From contig JAAERC010000448.1 in assembly GCA_024230695.1 (NCBI GenBank), forward strand, positions 1-7,332: 7,332 nt of DNA. The letters run 5' to 3'. The DNA comes from Candidatus Zixiibacteriota bacterium (GTDB lineage Bacteria; Zixibacteria; MSB-5A5; GN15; PGXB01). Below are positions 1 through 6,567 of this stretch, in pieces; position 1 is the stretch's first letter, and each line of letters begins with the position of its first letter. Below the pieces are notes generated by a model. That model was not told where the DNA came from, ran no database searches, and worked only from the letters and a program-made list of their open reading frames with translations. A program made the position numbers and the translations under genes.

Positions 1-699
1 AGCAATAAAGTATGAATCCGGATTTGTATAGGATGCCTCAAGATTCTCTTTTCGGTAGGTCTCATAATCCAATTTCGTAAAACCATCCTCATCGGGCATA
101 TCCGCGGCAATCTCCTGGTCCATTTCATAGATTTTATGATTACGGTCCGGATCGTTTTCAAGCTCCTGCATCGTCTTGATAATTATCCCCTCTGATTTTA
201 TTTTCTCCATAAGAGATTCATACGGTGCAAAATCAAATGAGCTGACCTCAAGATGAGGTTCCGCGTATCGTTGAAAACTTTTGTACCCTCTTTCCTTAAT
301 AAATCGGTCGGCTTGCGGCATGTCATTTCTGGCATCGGTGTTGACCGAAATAGGATTAAACTTCTCAAGAGATTTCCATATCCGATCATACAGTTTTGAA
401 CCAACTCCGATATTTTGATACTCCGGTTTGACCATCATCCAGATATAGAATTTGTCTGGATGATACTGCCAGATTTCCTGTGTGAATACGCCGGTGCCAA
501 CTATTTTGTTATCAATAATCGCTATCCACCTGCGATGTTTACACTTTTTATTCCGATTAGTATCAAACTCAATAAATTCCTCCGGAGAAATCGGTCGGTC
601 AGAATATACTGAGTTGTTTATTTCTGAGATTTCCTGATACTCATTTTTAAAGCCTTTTATTTTTATATTAAGCTGTTGCTTTTTATTTGTTAAACTCAT
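1..699 (-). CDS. Tandem GNAT-family N-acetyltransferase, partial (C-terminal end beyond the window)
   Basis: An open frame of 233 codons runs from the ATG at 699 to the window edge without a stop. The first half is a GNAT acetyl-CoA-dependent acyltransferase domain: residues 57-75 look like the beta2-beta3 hairpin, and residues 90-104 carry motif A with Q95-x-x-G98-x-G100, the loop that holds the acetyl-CoA pyrophosphate. From about residue 170 (GIIIKTMQEL, then N/D-P and Y-x-M) the pattern of a GNAT N-terminus begins again, so this is probably a two-domain GNAT with the second domain mostly off the window. The ATG overlaps the rsgA stop as ATGA, and AAAGGA lies 6 bases upstream, so translation is probably coupled to rsgA. 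The substrate cannot be read from the sequence; tandem GNATs act on very varied amines. Confidence 0.85.
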   Translation of the reverse strand, partial: MSLTNKKQQLNIKIKGFKNEYQEISEINNSVYSDRPISPEEFIEFDTNRNKKCKHRRWIAIIDNKIVGTGVFTQEIWQYHPDKFYIWMMVKPEYQNIGVGSKLYDRIWKSLEKFNPISVNTDARNDMPQADRFIKERGYKSFQRYAEPHLEVSSFDFAPYESLMEKIKSEGIIIKTMQELENDPDRNHKIYEMDQEIAADMPDEDGFTKLDYETYRKENLEASYTNPDSYFIA

Positions 700-1814
700 G
701 CTAATCCTTTCTTTCTCAATTCTTTCATATCTTTATGATAGCGCTTTACTCTTTTATCCCATTCTCGGCTGATCCGCCGGGATTCTTTCTGATCTTGTCT
801 GATTTTTAAATGAACCATCTCTTTTTGAAGTCTAAGATAACCTTTGTAACGCTTCTTATCAAGAGTACCATCTTCTAATGCTTGTTGTATGGCACAACCG
901 GGTTCGGTTTCATGAGAACAATCATTAAACTTGCATTTAGTCGCCAATTCATCAATATCGCCGAACGTTTTTTCCATTCCTTCATCTTCCGACCATGCCT
1001 GCAGTTCTCTCATTCCCGGGGTATCAATAACAATGCCACCATTTGGTAAAACAAGAAGTTCCCGATATGTTGTCGTGTGCTTCCCTTTGCCATCTGATTT
1101 GCGTAAACCGCCGATTTTTATTTGATCCTCACCAAGCAGGTTATTAATAATACTCGATTTGCCAACACCAGATGAACCAAGTAAAGTGACTGTTTGGCCT
1201 TTTGGTATATACTGCAACAGCGATTCGATACCATCACCGGTTTTAGCACTGACTGTTAAAATCGGAACACCAACCGCGATTTCTTCGGCCTTTTCAATAT
1301 ACTCATTGGCATTATCCGGCAAATCAGCCTTATTAAGCACAATTACTGGTGTGGCACCGCTATCCCAGGCAATAGTTAAATATCTTTCAACTCGGCGTAG
1401 ATTAAAATCACCATCTAATCCGCTCACAAGAAAGACAGAATTAATATTGGCTACCAATACCTGTTCCTCGGTTTTGCCCATACCATATGCCGGCCCGCCG
1501 CCAAGAATCGCTTTTCGTGAAAAAGAACTCTGGCGTGGCAAAACCGCATGAATAATTGCGCTTTGCTGATTTTCCTGTGGAGCTATCACTACCCAGTCAC
1601 CCACTACCGGGAAATCGGCGCGCGATGAAGTTTCATGACGAAACCGTCCTGAAACCTCGGCGGTCAAATCGCCGTTTTCAGTAATAACATGATACAGATT
1701 TCTATGTTCACATGATATCCTCGCAGGGTGAGCATTTTTGTTATTGTTATTTGTTTTATATTCTTCAAATTGCTTGCTGAAATAATCGTTCCAGCCTAAA
1801 TCTAATAAATCCAT
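696..1814 (-). CDS. rsgA: Ribosome small-subunit-dependent GTPase A (RsgA/YjeQ)
   Basis: This 372-residue circularly permuted GTPase acts in late maturation of the 30S ribosomal subunit. Its G motifs come in permuted order: G4 NKAD 161-164, G5 SAKTGDG 189-195, G1 P-loop GSSGVGKS 213-220, G2 threonines 247-249, G3 DTPG 264-267. The N-terminal region (about 35-105) fits the OB-fold. The C-terminal zinc knuckle is complete: C294, C299, H301, C307 (C-x4-C-x-H-x5-C). A strongly basic tail (about 338-372) follows, as in the longer RsgA subfamily whose N-terminus reads L-x-x-L-G-W. The ATG at 1814 has AAGGA 7 bases upstream. A consensus promoter about 260 bases upstream probably drives this gene and the overlapping GNAT gene. 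All key residues are present, so I expect an active enzyme. Confidence 0.97.
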   Translation of the reverse strand: MDLLDLGWNDYFSKQFEEYKTNNNNKNAHPARISCEHRNLYHVITENGDLTAEVSGRFRHETSSRADFPVVGDWVVIAPQENQQSAIIHAVLPRQSSFSRKAILGGGPAYGMGKTEEQVLVANINSVFLVSGLDGDFNLRRVERYLTIAWDSGATPVIVLNKADLPDNANEYIEKAEEIAVGVPILTVSAKTGDGIESLLQYIPKGQTVTLLGSSGVGKSSIINNLLGEDQIKIGGLRKSDGKGKHTTTYRELLVLPNGGIVIDTPGMRELQAWSEDEGMEKTFGDIDELATKCKFNDCSHETEPGCAIQQALEDGTLDKKRYKGYLRLQKEMVHLKIRQDQKESRRISREWDKRVKRYHKDMKELRKKGLA

Positions 1815-2070
1815 TGTAAAATCCTTAAATAATTTAAAATCAAGTTATAATACTATTCAAATAATGCTTAGTATCTAACCTGCGGATAAATTTAGTTTAA
1901 ATGTAATTATAGCCGCCCGAAACCGGCAGACTCTATTTTTGGGAAATGAGAAACTCTAAAAAGAGCTAATCAAACACTGAGCCTGAGGCACGATACTTTA
2001 TTCGAATTTTCCACAATAGTCATCAATCATACCCCCATTAAAATTTATATACTGTTTCAACTACGATATT

Positions 2071-2098
2071 ATTATAACTATGTTTCGTTATTTGTCAA
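2071..2098 (-). promoter_or_regulatory. Consensus sigma70-type promoter for rsgA
   Basis: Read on the minus strand, TTGACA (2098-2093) is followed after 16 bases by TATAAT (2076-2071). Both hexamers match the sigma70 consensus perfectly. The -35 box begins 6 bases after the acr3 stop codon, so the rsgA unit has its own strong start even though nothing between it and the ars operon looks like a terminator. Transcription should start near 2064, leaving a leader of about 250 bases before the rsgA ATG. The call rests on sequence match only. If the host uses a Bacteroidota-type sigma factor the match would mean less, but the arsR promoter in this window has the same form. Confidence 0.75.
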
Positions 2099-2104
2099 GT
2101 TTAA

Positions 2105-3289
2105 TTATTCGGCAAACCAGTGCGGGGTCTTTAGACATATTTTTACCAGCATCAACATCACCGGAACTTCTATCAAAACCCCCACAACTGTTGCCAGTGC
2201 CGCACCCGATGACAGACCAAATAGCATCACAGAGGTAGCAATTGCCACTTCAAAATGATTTGAGGCGCCGATCATAGCCGATGGTGCCGCATCGCTGTAT
2301 TTCAATTTCATTAGTTTGGCCATTCCATACCCCAGCGCAAATATAAGGACAGTCTGCAAAAAGAGCGGAACTGCGATCCATAGAATAGTCAATGGATTGG
2401 ATAATATAACATCGCCCTTAAATGAAAAAAGAAGCACTAATGTTATAAGTAAAGCTGTGATTGTAATCGGTGTCAGTAAATGCAAAAATTTCGCATTAAA
2501 CCATTCAACACCTTTTATTTTTATAATCGTTCGCCGTGAAACATATCCAGCGGCTAACGGCAATGCAACATAAATACCGATAGAAAGTAGCAGTGCTTCC
2601 CAGGGGATTGGTAAACGTCCGACCCCAAGCAAAAAACCGCCGAGCGGACCAAAAAGAAATAGCATGACCAGTGAATTGATTGCGACCATGATCAATGTAT
2701 GACCGTCATTGCCTTTGGCCAGAAATCCCCACACCAAAACCATAGCAGTGCATGGCGCTATCCCAAGCAAAATACATCCGGCCAGATAACTTCGCCACAA
2801 TGGAATTTCAAGCATCTTGATACCATCAACCATAGTAACCACTCCGGCACCATGTTCGGCACCAACCGGAAGATCAAGCCCCAAAGGCATTTTTACTAAA
2901 TCAACGGCATCTGGTCCGATAAATTCAAGAAAAAGCCAACCGAGGAAAAATAAAGAAATAGCATACATCGTAAATGGTTTGATCAACCAGTTGATAACCA
3001 GTGTAAGTCCAACCGGCTTACCGTTTTTACCGGCTCGGATTATTTCGGCAAAATCAATTTTGACCATAATCGGATACATCATAAAAAACAGACAGATCGC
3101 TATTGGAATCGATACCACTGGTGCATCGCCGACATAGATCGCCATTTTATCAAGTGACGTTGCAATATCAGGTGCTATTTTCCCAAGCAGTATCCCGCCC
3201 GCAATACAGAGTAAAACCCAGATAGTCAGATATTTTTCAAAAAAACCTAATCCTTTAGGCTTTTTGGTTATGCAGGCTTTAGTTTCCAT
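2105..3289 (-). CDS. acr3: Acr3-family arsenite efflux permease
   Basis: This 394-residue inner-membrane protein of about ten helices belongs to the Acr3 (bile/arsenite/riboflavin) transporter family, which exports As(OH)3 using the membrane potential or proton gradient. It carries the family's conserved cysteine in GIAPCTAMV (C180) and the conserved glutamate in GASNHFEVA (E347), both required in studied Acr3 proteins. The frame stays open upstream to 3376, but I start at the ATG at 3289: it gives the usual N-terminus (short charged lead, then FFEKYLTIW) and lies 2 bases after the arsG stop. No good ribosome binding site precedes it, so it probably depends on reinitiation after arsG. A segment of about 40 residues (123-165, acidic, with a GAEHGAG stretch) sits between a helix and the C180 helix and looks longer than in typical bacterial Acr3. 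It is the last gene of the operon. Confidence 0.95.
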   Translation of the reverse strand: METKACITKKPKGLGFFEKYLTIWVLLCIAGGILLGKIAPDIATSLDKMAIYVGDAPVVSIPIAICLFFMMYPIMVKIDFAEIIRAGKNGKPVGLTLVINWLIKPFTMYAISLFFLGWLFLEFIGPDAVDLVKMPLGLDLPVGAEHGAGVVTMVDGIKMLEIPLWRSYLAGCILLGIAPCTAMVLVWGFLAKGNDGHTLIMVAINSLVMLFLFGPLGGFLLGVGRLPIPWEALLLSIGIYVALPLAAGYVSRRTIIKIKGVEWFNAKFLHLLTPITITALLITLVLLFSFKGDVILSNPLTILWIAVPLFLQTVLIFALGYGMAKLMKLKYSDAAPSAMIGASNHFEVAIATSVMLFGLSSGAALATVVGVLIEVPVMLMLVKICLKTPHWFAE

Positions 3290-3291
3290 AA

Positions 3292-3987
3292 TTAAATATC
3301 TATACGGAATAAATAGACTAGAGTATAATAAGTCCCAACAATAATAAAAATAATGCCGGTGACTCGCCGCGCCCATTTTTCAAAAATAGTAAGCTTATCG
3401 AACATCTTCCCAATAGATTTGGCCCCAAAAGCGACCAGAAATGCAAAGAGTATTACCGGCAAAGCAGTTCCGATCCCAAACAGGGAGGGAATTAAAACAT
3501 TAGATTCCTGCTTCACCGCCAATGGGATCAGACTTCCAAAAAACAGTGCCGCCGACACCGGACAAAATGAGAGCGCAAAAATAACACCGAGTAACATCGC
3601 GCCCCAAACCCCATACCGTGAGGCACGATCCTGCATTTTCGAACTTAATCCAAAACCGGGAAGACTAAATTTTATAAATCCAAGAAGAAAAACTCCGGCG
3701 ATAATCATCACTGGTCCGAGAATTATATTTATATCACCCTTCAGGAAAAATGACATTTCTGTTGCTGCCAAAAGCGAAGTCACAATCAAACTTGAAACAA
3801 TTAGATAAACCAGCATCCGGCCGATCATATAAAACAGCCCAGACAGAAAAACTATCCGCGAGTTTTTGACATCTTTGCCAATAAACGAGATCGCGGCGAT
3901 ATTTGTCGCCAGCGGACAAGGCGAGATCGATGTTAATATTCCCAGCCAGGCCGCAGTTGCATATGCAAAAAGAAAGGATTCGTTCAT
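3292..3987 (-). CDS. arsG: CcdA/DsbD-beta-like membrane protein of the ArsG type
   Basis: This 231-residue protein has six predicted membrane helices (about 8-36, 45-73, 85-108, 126-152, 165-190, 208-228). It has the CcdA/DsbD transmembrane fold, with one cysteine in helix 1 (SPCP, C24) and one in helix 4 (SFCP, C142), the pair that in CcdA forms the electron-carrying disulfide. Placed between an ArsF-like gene and acr3, it matches the family annotated as ArsG, described from Shewanella arsEFG as an efflux permease for trivalent aromatic arsenicals. The sequence cannot settle whether it exports arsenicals or moves reducing equivalents; the paired cysteines favour at least some redox role. The ATG overlaps the arsF stop (ATGA), so the two are translationally coupled and possibly made in equal amounts. 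The symbol is by family resemblance. Confidence 0.8.
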   Translation of the reverse strand: MNESFLFAYATAAWLGILTSISPCPLATNIAAISFIGKDVKNSRIVFLSGLFYMIGRMLVYLIVSSLIVTSLLAATEMSFFLKGDINIILGPVMIIAGVFLLGFIKFSLPGFGLSSKMQDRASRYGVWGAMLLGVIFALSFCPVSAALFFGSLIPLAVKQESNVLIPSLFGIGTALPVILFAFLVAFGAKSIGKMFDKLTIFEKWARRVTGIIFIIVGTYYTLVYLFRIDI

Positions 3988-4502
3988 TCAGTGGTACTTT
4001 CATTAAGATAGATGCTTATTTCATCCTGCACATATTTGAGAAAATCTTCCTTATCATTAACATGTTCCCAGACTTTCTCAAGATTTTTCCATTTGATCTG
4101 TTTGTTCTGTTTGTAGTCGCATATTACTAGTGCTTTTGTATAAAGCTCATAATCTTTGATGAAATGTTCATTTTCTTCTTCATCAAAATTGACAGGTAAA
4201 AATTCAAGCGATCCGTTTTCAAGTTCCTTTTCAAATCCGCTCTCGATCGCTTCCTGTGAATAAGCCTCTATTTTTTTGCAGGTAACACAGCGACGGGTTC
4301 CATGGAAATAGTAAACCACAATTTTATCTTCTATTTCCTGCCCGGTAGGCGTCGTTGCATCAATTACTATATCAACTGAGTCATGCAGAATCACTTTGGT
4401 TTCAGCTTGTGCTGTAGCCATAGGTTTATCATCAGCTATTACAACAGTAAATAATAGCAATACCGACATTGCCAATAAAAATGATAGATTAACTGATTTC
4501 AT
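3984..4502 (-). CDS. arsF: Exported thioredoxin-fold CxxC protein, ArsF-like
   Basis: This 172-residue protein has an N-terminal Sec signal (K3 then hydrophobic residues 5-22, likely cut after VIA at 23); there is no lipobox cysteine, so it should be soluble in the periplasm. The mature part has a thioredoxin-like start: strand VVYYFHGT (62-69) leading into R-R-C-V-T-C (C72, C75), then VNFDEEEN (104-111) and a conserved-looking W-K-N-L-E-K-V-W block (138-145). This pattern fits the family annotated as ArsF, a partner of ArsE and ArsG in handling nitro-aromatic arsenicals. GGAG 8 bases upstream supports the ATG at 4502. The gene overlaps arsG by 4 bases. The CxxC pair makes it a natural acceptor of electrons from a CcdA-type membrane protein, but its substrate is not shown. 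Confidence 0.75.
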   Translation of the reverse strand: MKSVNLSFLLAMSVLLLFTVVIADDKPMATAQAETKVILHDSVDIVIDATTPTGQEIEDKIVVYYFHGTRRCVTCKKIEAYSQEAIESGFEKELENGSLEFLPVNFDEEENEHFIKDYELYTKALVICDYKQNKQIKWKNLEKVWEHVNDKEDFLKYVQDEISIYLNESTTE

Positions 4503-4523
4503 TACATCATCTCCAAATATAAT

Positions 4524-4766
4524 TTATTCGATCATTTGTTTGATTTCGTCAACTGATGGTACCTTACCCATCACTTTTACTTCGTCATTGACAATCAGAG
4601 CCGGTGTGATAGCGACCCCATATTTCATAATCTCCATTATATCGCTTATCTTTTCGACCAAATAATTTTCGCCCGATTCCTCAACTGCCTGTTTGGTCAG
4701 TTCTAATAGTTTTTCACATTTAGGGCATCCGGGGCCAAGAACTTTTATTATCTTACTTTCATTCAT
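4524..4766 (-). CDS. Small thioredoxin-like protein (redox-active disulfide protein 2 type)
   Basis: This cytosolic 80-residue protein has no signal peptide. It is a minimal thioredoxin fold: strand IIKVLG (6-11), active-site G-P-G-C-P-K-C (C14, C17), helix, then the cis-proline loop A-I-T-P (P55) and a final amphipathic helix. The length and CPKC site fit the small redox-active disulfide protein 2 family, often found beside PF03773 permeases. The frame is open ten codons further upstream, into the permease gene, but the ATG at 4766 is preferred because AAGGAG lies 6 bases before it. The gene follows the permease by 13 bases and precedes arsF by 21. It may supply electrons to the ArsG/CcdA-like protein, act on the permease, or hold trivalent arsenic directly through its dithiol; it may stand in the place of ArsE. 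Confidence 0.88.
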   Translation of the reverse strand: MNESKIIKVLGPGCPKCEKLLELTKQAVEESGENYLVEKISDIMEIMKYGVAITPALIVNDEVKVMGKVPSVDEIKQMIE

Positions 4767-4772
4767 TGCAGA

Positions 4773-4778
4773 CTCCTT
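4773..4778 (-). promoter_or_regulatory. Ribosome binding site that fixes the thioredoxin start
   Basis: AAGGAG on the minus strand lies 6 bases before the ATG at 4766 and just after the permease stop codon (4780-4782). It decides for the 80-residue product over the longer 90-residue reading frame that begins inside the permease gene. Confidence 0.85.
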
Positions 4779-4779
4779 A

Positions 4780-6078
4780 TTAAAACAATATACCATAAAT
4801 CAGGCCGGAAATGGTAGCCATAATTATTACCAGAATCACAAAAACAACTGTTTTTTTCAAGCCGATCACGGACCGTATCACCAACATATTTGGAAGCGAT
4901 AGCGCCGGACCTGCCAAAAGTAATGCCAGAGCCGGACCTTTACCCATCCCACTGCCAATCAGACCCTGCAAAATCGGGATCTCAGTTAATGTCGCAAAAT
5001 ACATAAATGCTCCGGCCACCGAGGCAAACAAATTCGCAAAGATAGAATTACCGCCCACCGCGTTGGCAACCCATGATGAGGGGATCAGTCCTTCAAAATC
5101 GGGACGACCCAATAACAAACCGGCGATTAATACGCCGTAAAGTAATAGCGGCATTATCTGTTTAGCAAAACCCCAAGACTGCTCAAACCAATCGCCCGCC
5201 TCACCTTTATTGGTAACAGTGAGAATCGAAAGCCCCAGAATACCAATAGAAAAAGCAATCAACGGATACTCAGGAAACAACAAAGATAATGCAAAAGTAA
5301 TCAGTCCGGTAATTGCTACTTTCCACCATTTAATATTTAACAGGAAAATAAGCATCAATCCAAGCAGAGCCGAGACAATCCCGGTTAATACCCATTTATA
5401 GGAATAAACTATAAACCAGAAACCAGATGTTTCTTCCGGTTTACCCCAGTTAGCAAAAACTAGAATAGCAACCAGTGCGATAAAGTACAAACCAGTTTGC
5501 CAGAGCGGACGGCCGCGCTCTTCATTCGGAATAGCCATCTCGACTTTATTTATTTCTACTTCATCATTCCTGAAAATAAATTGCATCAACAAGCCGATTA
5601 TAATACTGAATAGTACAGCCCCAATCGCCCGGGCAATACCAAGCTCCAAACCCAATACCCGTGCCGTAAGAATTATTGCAAGAACATTTATTGCCGGACC
5701 GCTGTATAAAAAGGCTGTGGCCGGGCCAAGTCCCGCACCCATCCGATATATCCCGGCAAACAATGGCAGAACAGTGCATGAACAAACCGCCAGAATAGAA
5801 CCGGAGACCGACGCGACCCCATATGACAATATTTTATTTGCTTTGGCCCCAAGATATTTCATCACCGAACCCTGGCTGATAAATACGGCGATAGCTCCGG
5901 CGATAAAAAAGGCGGGGATAAGGCATAATAGCACATGCTCGCGGGCATACCATTTTGCCAGATGGAATGCTTCCATCAACGCGCCGGTAAAACGGGTGTT
6001 ACCAAGTGGCAGATAGAAAAATATTAGAAAAACAGCCGAAATAGCCGCCAGCGGTTTCCATTCTTTTTTCCAGTTCAC
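4780..6078 (-). CDS. PF03773-type permease (ArsP/DUF318 family), probable metalloid exporter
   Basis: This 432-residue inner-membrane protein has about ten helices in two related halves, split by a charged loop (about 170-192). The first half holds C99-S-C101 followed by T-V-L-P and then SGPAINVLAI (126-135); the second holds L-T-E-I-P (364-368), GMGKGPALA (377-385) and GPALSLPNMLVI (390-401). These paired Gly-Pro-Ala blocks and the CSC motif are the marks of the PF03773 permease family, which includes ArsP, an exporter of methylarsenite and trivalent aromatic arsenicals. Substrate cannot be read from sequence, and related members are annotated for copper or zinc. Translation starts at GTG (6078), with TAAGG 7 bases upstream overlapping the arsR stop; no in-frame ATG is nearby. 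It follows arsR by 4 bases and is paired with the CPKC thioredoxin gene. Confidence 0.88.
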   Translation of the reverse strand: MNWKKEWKPLAAISAVFLIFFYLPLGNTRFTGALMEAFHLAKWYAREHVLLCLIPAFFIAGAIAVFISQGSVMKYLGAKANKILSYGVASVSGSILAVCSCTVLPLFAGIYRMGAGLGPATAFLYSGPAINVLAIILTARVLGLELGIARAIGAVLFSIIIGLLMQFIFRNDEVEINKVEMAIPNEERGRPLWQTGLYFIALVAILVFANWGKPEETSGFWFIVYSYKWVLTGIVSALLGLMLIFLLNIKWWKVAITGLITFALSLLFPEYPLIAFSIGILGLSILTVTNKGEAGDWFEQSWGFAKQIMPLLLYGVLIAGLLLGRPDFEGLIPSSWVANAVGGNSIFANLFASVAGAFMYFATLTEIPILQGLIGSGMGKGPALALLLAGPALSLPNMLVIRSVIGLKKTVVFVILVIIMATISGLIYGILF

Positions 6079-6082
6079 AATA

Positions 6083-6403
6083 TTACCTTATCAACTTTAG
6101 TTGTTCATTGGCTGTTGATTTTATTACCGATTCAACACAACCAAAAAAGTTTAACATACATGGCATCTTCAGATGATAATAAACCTGCGTTCCTTTTTTC
6201 TTACTCTGTACAATCCCAACAGATTTGAGAACCGACAGATGTTTCGAGACCGTTGACATATCATCGCCGATTTTTTCGGTCAACTCATTAACACAGAGAT
6301 CGTTTTTCGCCAGTTGATCGACAATATACAACCTTGTCGGATGCGCCATTGCTTTTACTATTTTGGCTCTGATCTCATATTGAGCTTTTTCTTTTGGTTT
6401 CAT
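6083..6403 (-). CDS. arsR: ArsR/SmtB-family metalloid-responsive repressor
   Basis: This 106-residue winged-helix repressor starts its DNA-binding domain with A-H-P-T-R-L (20-25); the recognition helix is D-M-S-T-V-S-K-H-L-S-V-L-K (48-60) and the wing G-T-Q-V-Y-Y (71-76). Cysteines are at 37 (D-L-C-V-N-E-L), 82 and 89 (P-C-x6-C). The classical E. coli-type site, E-L-C-V-C-D-L, has lost its second cysteine to Asn here, so an As(III) site would have to use C37 with C82 and/or C89, as in ArsR groups with cysteines near the C-terminus. It is the first gene of the operon, and a palindrome centred on its own -10 box implies autorepression. The ATG at 6403 has only a weak GAAAG ribosome binding site, which would keep repressor levels low. 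Confidence 0.95.
   Translation of the reverse strand: MKPKEKAQYEIRAKIVKAMAHPTRLYIVDQLAKNDLCVNELTEKIGDDMSTVSKHLSVLKSVGIVQSKKKGTQVYYHLKMPCMLNFFGCVESVIKSTANEQLKLIR
6086..6090 (-). promoter_or_regulatory. Ribosome binding site for the GTG-started permease
   Basis: TAAGG on the minus strand lies 7 bases before the GTG at 6078 and overlaps the last bases of arsR. It supports the GTG start, since no in-frame ATG lies nearby. Confidence 0.7.
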
Positions 6404-6426
6404 TTATCGTTACTTTCTATATTTCC

Positions 6427-6448
6427 TATTTGGCAATATAGCCAAATA
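6427..6448. promoter_or_regulatory. Probable ArsR operator (22-base palindrome)
   Basis: TATTTGGC (6427-6434) and GCCAAATA (6441-6448) form perfect 8-base inverted arms around a 6-base A/T spacer. The spacer is exactly the arsR -10 hexamer, so a dimer bound here would block RNA polymerase. Palindromes at or near the -10 box are the usual operators of ArsR/SmtB repressors. Binding is inferred from position and symmetry. Confidence 0.82.
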
Positions 6449-6462
6449 TATAATACTGTCAA
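6435..6462 (-). promoter_or_regulatory. Promoter of the arsR operon
   Basis: On the minus strand, TTGACA (6462-6457) is followed after 16 bases by TATATT (6440-6435). Transcription should begin near 6428, giving a leader of roughly 25 bases before the arsR ATG. The -10 box is embedded in the operator palindrome. The hexamers and spacing copy those of the rsgA promoter in this window, which supports both calls. Confidence 0.82.
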
Positions 6463-6496
6463 TAAATATTTTAAGGCTATCAGAATATTATATTAC

Positions 6497-6525
6497 TTGA
6501 CATAACTCGGGAATTGCGGTTTATT
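6497..6525 (+). promoter_or_regulatory. Candidate promoter for the outer-membrane protein gene
   Basis: A perfect TTGACA (6497-6502) is followed after 17 bases by TTTATT (6520-6525), a poor -10 match. It faces away from the arsR promoter, with 34 bases between the two -35 boxes, and would start transcription about 35 bases before the gene's ATG. Weak call because of the -10. Confidence 0.35.
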
Positions 6526-6567
6526 TAATTGATTCTAAAAATTTTTAATTTAAATGGCAGGTGAATA

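Noticed and set aside
1159..1551. 130-codon plus-strand frame opposite rsgA
   Set aside because: Lies wholly antisense to the conserved GTPase domain and its translation has no recognisable protein pattern; a shadow.
1905..1932. Second TATAAT and a GCCG/CGGC stem in the rsgA leader
   Set aside because: The -35 position reads AGAGTC, a poor match, and the 4-base-pair stem with an 8-base loop is too weak to call.
1951..1967. Hairpin on the minus strand as a terminator for the ars operon
   Set aside because: Stem of six pairs including one G-U, with no G+C-rich core and an interrupted T tail; also lies about 140 bases after the acr3 stop and inside the rsgA leader.
3734..4003. Overlapping 89-codon frame on the minus strand across arsG and the end of arsF
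   Set aside because: Out of frame with two well-supported coupled genes, with no domain pattern or ribosome binding site; a shadow.
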